Both the position numbers and the translations under genes were made by a program. From positions 1 to 12,907 of the forward strand of contig JBLNDG010000012.1 in assembly GCA_050261415.1 (NCBI GenBank): DNA of 12,907 nucleotides. The letters run 5' to 3'. This stretch comes from JBLNDG01 sp050261415. GTDB lineage: Bacteria; Bacillota; Clostridia; Lutisporales; Lutisporaceae. Of the stretch, positions 1 to 5,966 are shown in pieces (the stretch's first letter is position 1; each line of letters opens with the position of its first letter). The notes below the pieces were generated by a model that searched no databases, was not told where the DNA came from, and saw only the letters and a list, made by a program, of their open reading frames with translations.

Positions 1-1558
1 ATGTAACTGCTGAATCATACAGATTCTTTGGCTGGGTCAAACCAATAGCAGCCATGTGTCCGCCGCCGCCTCCAAACCTGTAATTGTTCAGTGCTACTCT
101 GAAGATCTGAGTATCTGTAACCGGCTGTCCTTTATATGTAAGGTTTATAACTCTCTTACCGGCAGGTTGAGTCAAATCCAACTGGTAGTTTACGCCTTGA
201 ACCATATCATAGTTATAGCCAGGGATGTTAGGATCGAAAGTTATTACTTCATCTCCCGGTTTCATCTGGTTAAAGTATTTTGCAGAGAATTCAATATAAT
301 CCCTTAACTGCTTTCCGGTCATCTGTGTTACATTCAGCCAGTTTTCATATACATAAAGAGCGTTAATGTCGCTGACCTTAACATCTCCCTTAGGAATTCT
401 GCTGCTGTCATTGAAGGATGCTGCTATGGAAACATCGGCTTTCCCGTAATACATCTGCACATTCTGTATCAGGTCAACCAGTGCTGTATCCTTTATCTGC
501 TGGTCGATGCCGCTGAATTCCTCTGTTGACTTACCGATAACTGTATTTACTTGTGTATTAACAGCATCAGTATCTGCTTTTACTAAATCAAGAACTTCCT
601 GAGCAGGCTGGTAGTCCTTAACATCTATGTTCTTTGATTCTTTCTTTGCTACAGTCCATTTTCCGTCAACCTTTTCAAAGGTCAGGTCAATTTCTGATAC
701 CTTCTGTCCCCATTTCTTAGGCTGAACAATAAGGACTCCGTTTTCTGTCTGACCGGCAACATCAGTGTGCGCATGTCCGGATACTATTGCTGTAATCTCA
801 GGGCAAGCAGCAGCCAGCGCCTTAACCTGGTCTTCATGCAAAACGTCATCTTTTCTTTCAATACCTGAATGCGCAGCTACAATTATTGCATCTGCCTTTT
901 CGGTTTCTTTCAGAACTTTAACCCACTTTTTGCCTTCTTCAACGATATCTTTAAACTGAAGGTCTTTCACGTTGTTCTTGTCCCAAGTAGTAACACCGGT
1001 TGTTGTAAAACCGAGGATACCTACCTTTATTCCGTTAACTTCTTTTATTGTATATGGCTTTACAAAGTTTGTACCGTCAGCTTTGTAAATATTAGCGGAT
1101 AATACCGGGAACTTTGCATCCCCCATTACCTTTTCCAGAAGCGGTAAGCCGTAATTGAATTCATGGTTGCCCAATGTCCAAGAGTCATACTTCATCATGT
1201 TCATTATCTTCATCATCGGGTGTTCTATTTTTGCTGCCGTCTTGGAGTTGAAGTTATCCAAATAGTACTGTGCAAATGGTGTACCCTGAATTGTGTCACC
1301 ATCATCAATTAAAATGGTGTTTGGATTCTTCGCTCTTACATCTTTTACTACCGAGTAAACCTTTGCTATACCCTGCTGTGCTTCCTTCTGAGTATAGTAG
1401 TCAAAAGTAGCAATGTTGGCATGCAGGTCGCTGGTACCTAAGATTGTAACTGTCACCGCATTGTTGCCTTCCGCCCAGACACTGCCCATAGGCAGCAGCA
1501 TAGAGAGGATCATGACTAGAGTAAGCATCCAGCTTAGTCTTTTGAAAACCTGTTTCAT
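1..1558 (-). CDS. Secreted 5'-nucleotidase / 2',3'-cyclic-nucleotide phosphodiesterase, 3' end cut by window edge
   Basis: This is an exported metallophosphoesterase that should release phosphate and nucleosides from extracellular nucleotides. The first ~32 residues are a signal peptide (basic MKQVFKRL, a hydrophobic stretch, then SVWA-E). The calcineurin-like domain shows the metal ligands in order: GTSDLHAN near residue 43, DDGDTIQG near 87, GNHEF near 131, and a VSGHAHTD motif further on. The C-terminal 5'-nucleotidase domain carries the substrate-binding glycine run in FGGGGGHMAAIG near the left edge. The DLHANI...FDYY context resembles CpdB/YfkN-type enzymes more than UshA, so cyclic nucleotide activity is plausible. 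No stop occurs before base 1, so the C-terminus, possibly with surface-anchoring domains, lies outside. Two ATGs compete (1564 and 1558). The GGGGG ribosome site at 1566-1570 is 1 nt from the first and 7 nt from the second, so I chose 1558. Family is sure; exact substrate is not. Confidence 0.93.
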   Translation of the reverse strand, partial: MKQVFKRLSWMLTLVMILSMLLPMGSVWAEGNNAVTVTILGTSDLHANIATFDYYTQKEAQQGIAKVYSVVKDVRAKNPNTILIDDGDTIQGTPFAQYYLDNFNSKTAAKIEHPMMKIMNMMKYDSWTLGNHEFNYGLPLLEKVMGDAKFPVLSANIYKADGTNFVKPYTIKEVNGIKVGILGFTTTGVTTWDKNNVKDLQFKDIVEEGKKWVKVLKETEKADAIIVAAHSGIERKDDVLHEDQVKALAAACPEITAIVSGHAHTDVAGQTENGVLIVQPKKWGQKVSEIDLTFEKVDGKWTVAKKESKNIDVKDYQPAQEVLDLVKADTDAVNTQVNTVIGKSTEEFSGIDQQIKDTALVDLIQNVQMYYGKADVSIAASFNDSSRIPKGDVKVSDINALYVYENWLNVTQMTGKQLRDYIEFSAKYFNQMKPGDEVITFDPNIPGYNYDMVQGVNYQLDLTQPAGKRVINLTYKGQPVTDTQIFRVALNNYRFGGGGGHMAAIGLTQPKNLYDSAVT

Positions 1559-1620
1559 CTTCATACCCCCACAATTATTTTTACATATGCCAAAAACTTG
1601 GCTAATATGCATACATTATA

Positions 1621-1649
1621 ATTATAGCATAATAATGGTAATGGGACAA
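1621..1649 (-). promoter_or_regulatory. Sigma-A promoter of the 5'-nucleotidase gene
   Basis: On the minus strand, TTGTCC (1649-1644) is followed by a 17-bp spacer and a perfect TATAAT (1626-1621). Transcription would start near 1614 and give a leader of about 55 nt. The -35 box begins only 16 bp beyond the splB stop codon, so the gene is probably transcribed on its own although no terminator separates the two. Confidence 0.65.
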
Positions 1650-1665
1650 TTTGGATATTTGACAA

Positions 1666-2691
1666 TTAAATCACATATTTTATATTGCTGTCAGGGAATA
1701 TTTCCATTATATTGCTCCGGAAAAAATCCTCCATTTCCGCCAATTCTTCATTTTTATAAACATATTTGCCGTACCCGAACTGACCGTATTTGAACCTGCG
1801 CTCTTCCTCATTCATAGGTATATCGTTCCCTGGAAATATTTCATTGATGTTTTGCTTTGCTCTGGTAGTAAACCTATGAGATATAATCTCAAAGCTTATT
1901 TCTTTGTTGCTATACTTCCCTAACTTATCCTCCAGCTCATTGAGCATTTCCTTGTAATCCTGCTTCCAGCCGTCATAAAGTATCACCGGCGCAATTATGA
2001 AGCCCAAAGGGTAGTCCTGTGCAATAACCTTTTGTGCTGCAAGTACCCTCTCCTCCATACCCGCAGTCCTGTGCTCATATTTTCTGATTATATTTGCTGC
2101 ATTCAGGCTGAACCTTACAGTTGTGTGTCCGTTGTGGTCAGCATCAAGTATGCCGTCAACATCTGTAAATTTGGTTACAAACCTGAATCTTCCATTTTCC
2201 TGCCTGCCAAAGAACTCGATTGTCTGACGCAGTGTCCCTGTGTATGGCTCTACAGGTATGGGATCGGAGGTTGCAGCACCCTCGAAATAGGTAACCTCCG
2301 GTTCCCTTTTCTTTATATAATCCAGGGCTTTATCCAGTATTTCGCCTACATTCACATATACCCTCATATATGGCTTTTTCCCAAGTTGTGTATTGAGATA
2401 GCAGTACATGCACATGCCCATGCAGCCGGTAGCCAGTGGGAGCTGATAGTGGGCCGAAGGCTTGCAGCTTTCAAAATTCAAAGTCCGCCTGACTCCCACT
2501 ACAAGTGTATTTTTCCCTTCTGAATACGCTTGCTGCGGGGTTTTTCCAGGTATGCCGGTAACTCTGTTATGTGACTGCAGCATGATTATTTCAAGCTCCT
2601 TATTATCCTTGAATAAATCAAAGAGCTTCCTTCCCAGAGTATACTGAAGCGCATCATTTTCAAAAAGCACCCTTTTAGGTTCAAAAGGCAT
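1666..2691 (-). CDS. splB: Spore photoproduct lyase (radical SAM DNA repair enzyme)
   Basis: SplB reverses the spore photoproduct (5-thyminyl-5,6-dihydrothymine) in UV-damaged spore DNA during germination, using S-adenosylmethionine and a [4Fe-4S] cluster. The 341-residue length is usual for the family. The cluster motif CMGMCMYC is at residues 90-97 (C90, C94, C97). It is preceded by CKPSAHYQLP and followed by YLNTQLG, both typical of SplB. Y96 and Y98 match the tyrosines known to relay the radical. Where Bacillus SplB has its hydrogen-donor cysteine (Cys141, in a CTSD context), this protein reads GAATSDP, with Ala140. The only cysteine outside the cluster is C76. The ATG start gives the expected N-terminus (MPFEPKRVLF), with a purine-rich GGAGTGAGAG stretch upstream. 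No splA-like regulator gene is present. Presence of this gene implies a spore former. Confidence 0.96.
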   Translation of the reverse strand: MPFEPKRVLFENDALQYTLGRKLFDLFKDNKELEIIMLQSHNRVTGIPGKTPQQAYSEGKNTLVVGVRRTLNFESCKPSAHYQLPLATGCMGMCMYCYLNTQLGKKPYMRVYVNVGEILDKALDYIKKREPEVTYFEGAATSDPIPVEPYTGTLRQTIEFFGRQENGRFRFVTKFTDVDGILDADHNGHTTVRFSLNAANIIRKYEHRTAGMEERVLAAQKVIAQDYPLGFIIAPVILYDGWKQDYKEMLNELEDKLGKYSNKEISFEIISHRFTTRAKQNINEIFPGNDIPMNEEERRFKYGQFGYGKYVYKNEELAEMEDFFRSNIMEIFPDSNIKYVI

Positions 2692-2722
2692 AAATATCTC
2701 TCACTCCATTCATAAATTTTTG

Positions 2723-2754
2723 CATGCTTTAATATATATTTCTTATTAAGCATG
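2723..2754. repeat. Inverted repeat upstream of splB
   Basis: CATGCTTTAATA (2723-2734) and TATTAAGCATG (2744-2754) are complementary apart from one extra T, with a 9-nt spacer. The dyad lies 32-63 bp upstream of the splB start and covers the candidate promoter, so it could be an operator for a dimeric regulator. A cruciform or RNA role is also possible. The symmetry is seen directly; the function is inferred. Confidence 0.5.
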
Positions 2755-2759
2755 TATGC
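2730..2759 (-). promoter_or_regulatory. Candidate forespore (sigma-G-like) promoter for splB
   Basis: The minus strand carries GCATA (2759-2755), an 18-bp spacer and TATATTA (2736-2730). Sigma-G promoters of Bacillus have a GHATR-like -35 and CATWMTA-like -10 with a similar spacing, and splAB of B. subtilis is sigma-G dependent. The match is partial in AT-rich DNA, so this is a suggestion supported mainly by gene identity. Confidence 0.35.
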
Positions 2760-2760
2760 A

Positions 2761-2848
2761 AGGCGATAGGCCCGAGGCAATAGGTTTAGGCATAACTTCG
2801 AAGCCATTTTCAATCCCATTGCCCATAGCCAATTGCCCATTGCCTAAT
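2761..2848. repeat. Inverted arrays of a degenerate 7-bp repeat (NGGCAAT) around CTTCGAAG
   Basis: From 2814 to 2848 the plus strand reads five 7-mers in phase: TCCCATT, GCCCATA, GCCAATT, GCCCATT, GCCTAAT. From about 2761 to 2795 there are related 7-mers in the opposite sense: AGGCGAT, AGGCCCG, AGGCAAT, AGGTTTA, GGCATAA. On opposite strands both halves are built from NGGCAAT. The palindrome CTTCGAAG lies between them. The block fills most of the spacer between splB and the upstream terminator and is not protein coding. It resembles heptanucleotide tandem repeats known from other bacterial genomes, but I cannot assign it to a named family. Confidence 0.6.
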
Positions 2849-2860
2849 AATATTATCTGC

Positions 2861-2887
2861 AAAAAAAAAAATTGACTTGCGTCAATT
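2861..2887 (-). terminator. Intrinsic terminator overlapping the stop codon of the EEP gene
   Basis: On the minus strand a perfect 7-bp stem AATTGAC/GTCAATT encloses the tetraloop GCAA (a GNRA loop) and is followed by a run of 11 T. The TGA stop codon of the nuclease gene (2884-2882) lies inside the 5' arm. It should end the degV-HAD-EEP transcript and insulate splB. Confidence 0.85.
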
Positions 2888-3712
2888 AGATAATTTCAAA
2901 ACACTTATTACAGGATAGTGATCCGAAGCCTCGCTTTCAGGCACGTCATATTCCTTCACCCTGAAATCGCCGGATGTAAATATATAATCTATCCTTTCCC
3001 TGATTTCATTGTTTTCAAAGGTGGGCTTTTCTTTTTCACCTTTGGTATAGGCTGCGCAATCCTTTAAAGTACCGGTTAGTGCGCCCAGCTTGTCCACACT
3101 GCTGTTAAAATCTCCCGCCAATATAAACCGCTTGTTATTACCGATAATTTTTTTTATTTCCGTAACCTGTTCTTCTCTCTCATATTGGTTCAAACCAAGA
3201 TGAGTATTATATACGGTTATTTTAGTACCGGATACACTTACAACTGCCTTAAGCAGAGTCCTGTTTTCCTTTACTGAAGGCAATTTCACCACTTCATACT
3301 CCTCTATGGGATATTTGCTTAGTATGGCATTGCCAAACTGTCCGCTAATTATGTTTATACTTTTACCATAGGCATAATTCATTGAAAGCTTGTCCGCAAT
3401 AAGCTTTACCTGATCCTGAAAGCGGGTTCTTACCGAGAATCGCTCAACCTCCTGCAGAGCAACGATATCGGGATCCGCACTCTTTATTGTATCTACTATT
3501 CCGTCAATATCAAGCTTGTTTCTTCTGTTTATCCCCCTGTGAATATTGTAAGTCATCACCTTAAGGTTGGACTTCCTCAGGCCGGTAAATTCATTAAACC
3601 CATTATACAGGTATTTTTTCTCCAATGAAAAAACAGGCATGCTTCCATACCTGAAATTCAAGAGTCCAGCAAGGATAATAGCAGTAAAAAGCAGCAGCAA
3701 ACACTTCTTCAT
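2882..3712 (-). CDS. Exported endonuclease/exonuclease/phosphatase (EEP, DNase I-fold) family protein
   Basis: This 276-residue protein has a hydrophobic N-terminal segment (residues 4-19) that should export it or anchor it in the membrane, and one EEP/DNase I-like catalytic domain. The motifs appear in family order: MTYNIHRG with metal-site Asn56, LQEVE with Glu88, YNTHLGL with catalytic His171, AGDFNSS with Asp201 and Asn203, RIDYIF with Asp242, and SDHYPV with Asp264 and His265. All catalytic residues are present, so it should be an active Mg-dependent phosphodiesterase or phosphatase. The substrate (DNA, RNA, phospholipid headgroup or sugar phosphate) cannot be told from sequence. The start at 3712 is set by AAGGGAG (3719-3725) 6 nt upstream; an in-frame ATG at 3763 would add 17 residues without a comparable site. 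It is the last gene after degV and HAD, 86 bp downstream of the HAD stop, with a terminator at its own stop. Confidence 0.9.
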   Translation of the reverse strand: MKKCLLLLFTAIILAGLLNFRYGSMPVFSLEKKYLYNGFNEFTGLRKSNLKVMTYNIHRGINRRNKLDIDGIVDTIKSADPDIVALQEVERFSVRTRFQDQVKLIADKLSMNYAYGKSINIISGQFGNAILSKYPIEEYEVVKLPSVKENRTLLKAVVSVSGTKITVYNTHLGLNQYEREEQVTEIKKIIGNNKRFILAGDFNSSVDKLGALTGTLKDCAAYTKGEKEKPTFENNEIRERIDYIFTSGDFRVKEYDVPESEASDHYPVISVLKLSN

Positions 3713-3718
3713 ATGGAT

Positions 3719-3725
3719 CTCCCTT
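3719..3725 (-). promoter_or_regulatory. Ribosome binding site fixing the EEP gene start
   Basis: AAGGGAG on the minus strand lies 6 nt before the ATG at 3712-3710. It decides for this start, directly before the MKKCLLLL export signal, over the upstream in-frame ATG at 3763. Confidence 0.75.
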
Positions 3726-3798
3726 ATCAAAGTAAAGATTTGTGTATCATATTTGCCCTTCACAATCTGCTATATATCCATGTTAACATAATATATAT

Positions 3799-4656
3799 TT
3801 ATAGTAAAATGAATTTTTCCACTGCCTCCGCCACACCGTCCCTTTCATAGTGGCCAGTGACATAATCAGCTACGTCCTTTAAGCATTGGTCTGCATTTTC
3901 CATTGCAATTCCCAAACCTGCGTATTCAATCATACTGACGTCGTTTTCGTTATCTCCTATAGCAATTACTTCTTTTCTATCTATACCATAAAGTTCTGCG
4001 AGCATTTTTACCGCACTGCCCTTTGATACTCCTTTGTTCATGACTTCAAGGTTATCCTTTAAGGATTGGCTCACTGATACAATTCCAGTCTCAACTATTT
4101 CATTCCTGACATTTTGTATTTTTTCACTGTCCTGATCGACAACAACAGCCTTAAGAACTTCGAGCTTTTCATCCAATACAGATTTCTCCATGTCCTCAAC
4201 GATTTCTACCTTCACTGCGTCATTTTTTCCCAGAAATTTGTTCCACTCCGTATACCTCAGTGAAATATTCACCAGCTTTTCCGCATAAATTGTATCTTCA
4301 GTGAACAAATGACAGAATATATTATATTTATGTGAAAGCCTGATCATCTCCCTGGCTGCTTCAACAGGCAAAAGGTTTTTATAAATCGTACTTTCAGTAT
4401 TTAAAGGGCTTTCAAAAACTGCTTCCCTTATAATTGCTCCATTGCTTGCTATAATAGGAGTATTCACACCTAAAAGCCTTGCATAGATCCTGGCCGAGGT
4501 ATAAATTCTTCCGGTAGCTACTACAACATGAACACCTCTATCTATTGCCTTTCTGATAGCTTCCCTGTTCCGCTCGGATACTTCCTTATTTTTATTAAGA
4601 AGAGTGAAGTCCATATCCAGAACCAGCATTTTGTAACTTGAATTGTTTCCAATCAA
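3799..4656 (-). CDS. Cof-type HAD-superfamily phosphatase (TTG start)
   Basis: This is a 285-residue HAD hydrolase of the Cof/YkrA type, enzymes that dephosphorylate sugar phosphates, FMN, PLP and other small metabolites in the cytoplasm. Motif I is DMDFTLL, with nucleophile Asp14 and acid/base Asp16. Motif II is VVVATGR with Thr48. The motif III lysine is Lys212 in VSKGSAV. Motif IV is GDNENDVSM with Asp235 and Asp239. The region between motifs II and III (about residues 80-200) is the C2-type cap typical of Cof proteins. Motif I has Phe in place of the usual Gly of DxDGT. The TTG start at 4656 is supported by AGGGAGAG 6 nt upstream; the first in-frame ATG would be nine codons later with no ribosome site. 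It lies 66 bp downstream of degV with no terminator between, so the two are probably cotranscribed. The substrate is unknown. Confidence 0.92.
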   Translation of the reverse strand: MIGNNSSYKMLVLDMDFTLLNKNKEVSERNREAIRKAIDRGVHVVVATGRIYTSARIYARLLGVNTPIIASNGAIIREAVFESPLNTESTIYKNLLPVEAAREMIRLSHKYNIFCHLFTEDTIYAEKLVNISLRYTEWNKFLGKNDAVKVEIVEDMEKSVLDEKLEVLKAVVVDQDSEKIQNVRNEIVETGIVSVSQSLKDNLEVMNKGVSKGSAVKMLAELYGIDRKEVIAIGDNENDVSMIEYAGLGIAMENADQCLKDVADYVTGHYERDGVAEAVEKFILL

Positions 4657-4662
4657 TATAAT

Positions 4663-4670
4663 CTCTCCCT
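4663..4670 (-). promoter_or_regulatory. Ribosome binding site for the TTG-initiated HAD gene
   Basis: AGGGAGAG on the minus strand, with its GGAG core 8 nt before TTG (4656-4654), supports initiation at the non-ATG codon. The nearest in-frame ATG (4629) is about 35 nt from this site and has none of its own. Confidence 0.7.
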
Positions 4671-4722
4671 GTAATTTTTTTGCTTGGGTTTATGTAATAC
4701 ACAATTTCAATATGTGTAGTTT

Positions 4723-5571
4723 TTACTTTTTAATATAGAGTATACCAACGGTCTTGGGTCCGCAATGGCTTGAAATAACACAGCCTGCATCAGTTATAAT
4801 TACTTTGCTTCCCTTTATCTCTTTTTCCAGACTGCTTTTCAACAGTTCTGCCTCCTCCTGATCCATAGAGTGGGTAACAAATATCCTGTCCTTTAACATT
4901 ATTTCCTTATCCGCCAGCGCATTTTCCAGCATGTTGCCCCGTGCTTTCTCCCGCTTTCCTCTCAGCTTCTCTTCAAGTGTAATACTGCCATCCTTCACTG
5001 TGACAACAGGTTTTATCTTGAGCAGCCCTCCTATAAAACTCTCAAGAGCTGTGCACCGTCCGCCTTTATATAGGTAGTCCAGAGTGTTTATTATAAAGCG
5101 GGTTCTTATTTTGGGTACAAGGTCTCTAATTCTGGCTGCTATTTCACCAACTGCAAGGCCTTCATCCGCATAATCTACTGCCTTCATGACAAGCAGCCCG
5201 ATTCCCGTTGACAAATTCTCAGAATCTACTATTTCTATCCTTCCGCCAGGGAACTCCTGAGCAGCGAGCCTTGCACTCTGAATAGTCGTCGAAAGCTTTG
5301 AAGATAATCCTATGTAAATTATATCCTCCCCGTTTTCTATATGCCTTCTGAATGCATTTTGAAAATCCAAGGGTGACGGGGCTGAAGTCTTTGGAAGAAC
5401 GCCATATTCCTCTACCTTTTCGTATAGTTCCTTAGTGGTTATATCAATTCCATCCCTGTACGAAGCCTCGTTAAAAACAACATATAACGGCACAATTTCA
5501 ATATTATGCTGCTTTATCATCTCGCCGGATAAATCACTGGTACTGTCAGTAATTATCCTCACATTCCCCAC
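4723..5571 (-). CDS. DegV/FakB-like fatty-acid-binding protein (GTG start)
   Basis: This 282-residue protein belongs to the DegV family. Its members bind one fatty acid; the FakB proteins among them present it to the kinase FakA to make acyl phosphate for phospholipid synthesis. Family hallmarks are the N-terminal IITDSTSDL (residues 6-14), the ligand-contacting KTSAPSP (61-67), IGLSSKLSTTIQSA (87-100), the IVDSENLSTGIG segment, LDYLYKGGRC and LLKIKPVV. The C-terminus is complete (HCGPKTVGILYIKK). No FakA gene is in the window, so pairing with one is inference. The GTG start at 5571 has a GGAGGT site 6 nt upstream. An ATG at 5573, overlapping the GTG, is in another frame and stops after four codons. 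It leads a probable degV-HAD-EEP unit with its own promoter. Confidence 0.93.
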   Translation of the reverse strand: MGNVRIITDSTSDLSGEMIKQHNIEIVPLYVVFNEASYRDGIDITTKELYEKVEEYGVLPKTSAPSPLDFQNAFRRHIENGEDIIYIGLSSKLSTTIQSARLAAQEFPGGRIEIVDSENLSTGIGLLVMKAVDYADEGLAVGEIAARIRDLVPKIRTRFIINTLDYLYKGGRCTALESFIGGLLKIKPVVTVKDGSITLEEKLRGKREKARGNMLENALADKEIMLKDRIFVTHSMDQEEAELLKSSLEKEIKGSKVIITDAGCVISSHCGPKTVGILYIKK

Positions 5572-5577
5572 ATTAAG

Positions 5578-5583
5578 ACCTCC
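5578..5583 (-). promoter_or_regulatory. Strong ribosome binding site with two overlapping start codons (ATGTG)
   Basis: GGAGGT on the minus strand is followed by CTTA and then ATGTG. The ATG (5573-5571) opens a frame that reads ATG TGG GGA ATG TGA. The GTG (5571-5569) opens the DegV frame at a normal spacing of 6 nt. The out-of-frame ATG could compete for initiation and lower DegV output. Confidence 0.7.
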
Positions 5584-5601
5584 AATAAATGAATTTTACA
5601 C

Positions 5602-5630
5602 TTTATATATTTTATATCAACCAATGCCAA
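5602..5630 (-). promoter_or_regulatory. Sigma-A promoter of the degV unit
   Basis: TTGGCA (5630-5625, five of six consensus bases) is followed by a 17-bp spacer and TATAAA (5607-5602, five of six). The predicted start near 5595 leaves a leader of about 25 nt that still contains the GGAGGT site. Confidence 0.7.
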
Positions 5631-5734
5631 TTTCAAAACTTCAAAAATCAATAAATTTTGTTTTTTTTGCCAATATGTAACCGGAGAATTTGATAGAAAT
5701 CACCATGCACATGTTAGTAAGCCCGTAGATGGGT

Positions 5735-5778
5735 AAAAAAAATAAAATCTGATAGCTGTCTATAAACAGTTATCAGAT
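5735..5778 (-). terminator. Intrinsic terminator after tRNA-Leu
   Basis: On the minus strand ATCTGATAACTGT pairs with ACAGCTATCAGAT in a 13-bp stem with one A-C mismatch and a 6-nt loop. A T-rich tail follows (plus-strand A run at 5735-5746). It lies 25 bp past the tRNA 3' end and separates it from the degV promoter. Confidence 0.9.
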
Positions 5779-5802
5779 GAAGTAACCTGCATTATTATAA
5801 TT

Positions 5803-5889
5803 TGGTGCGCGAGGCGGGATTTGAACCCGCACGTACTTGCGTACACTAGACCCTGAATCTAGCGCGTCTGCCAGTTCCACCACTCACGC
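5803..5889 (-). tRNA. tRNA-Leu (anticodon CAG)
   Basis: This is an 87-nt class II tRNA. The acceptor stem GCGTGAG pairs with CTCGCGC with one T-G wobble. The anticodon stem CTAGA/TCTAG encloses the loop TTCAGGG, which puts anticodon CAG (bases 5855-5853) in place to read CUG. A long variable arm (GTAC-GCAA-GTAC) marks it as leucine type. The T arm is GCGGG-TTCAAAT-CCCGC. The 3' CCA is encoded (5805-5803). It has its own promoter and terminator. Confidence 0.97.
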
Positions 5890-5899
5890 CAACGTAGAT

Positions 5900-5928
5900 A
5901 TTATATCATGATAATTTTTAAATTACAA
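5900..5928 (-). promoter_or_regulatory. Promoter of tRNA-Leu (extended -10)
   Basis: TTGTAA (5928-5923), a 17-bp spacer and a perfect TATAAT (5905-5900) preceded by TGA, which makes an extended -10 (TGnTATAAT). The start point would be near 5893, only a few bases before the mature tRNA 5' end. Confidence 0.8.
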
Positions 5929-5966
5929 TACACATTTTTTGCATTTTTAGCTTTCTGCCTTGCATA

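Noticed and set aside
2032..2523. 163-codon plus-strand reading frame
   Set aside because: It is antisense to splB, which has strong family motifs here. The repeated His-Ala in its product comes from the reverse complement of the CMGMCMYC codons.
2586..2840. 84-codon minus-strand reading frame beginning MGNWLWAMG
   Set aside because: It runs through the heptamer repeat block and then into splB in another frame. Its N-terminus is only the translated repeat and no ribosome site is present.
4698..4718. TACACA-N9-TGTGTA hairpin between degV and the HAD gene, followed on the plus strand by T-rich sequence
   Set aside because: The T tail is on the plus strand, where there is no gene to terminate. 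On the minus strand the hairpin lacks a T tail, and the 6-bp stem is weak.
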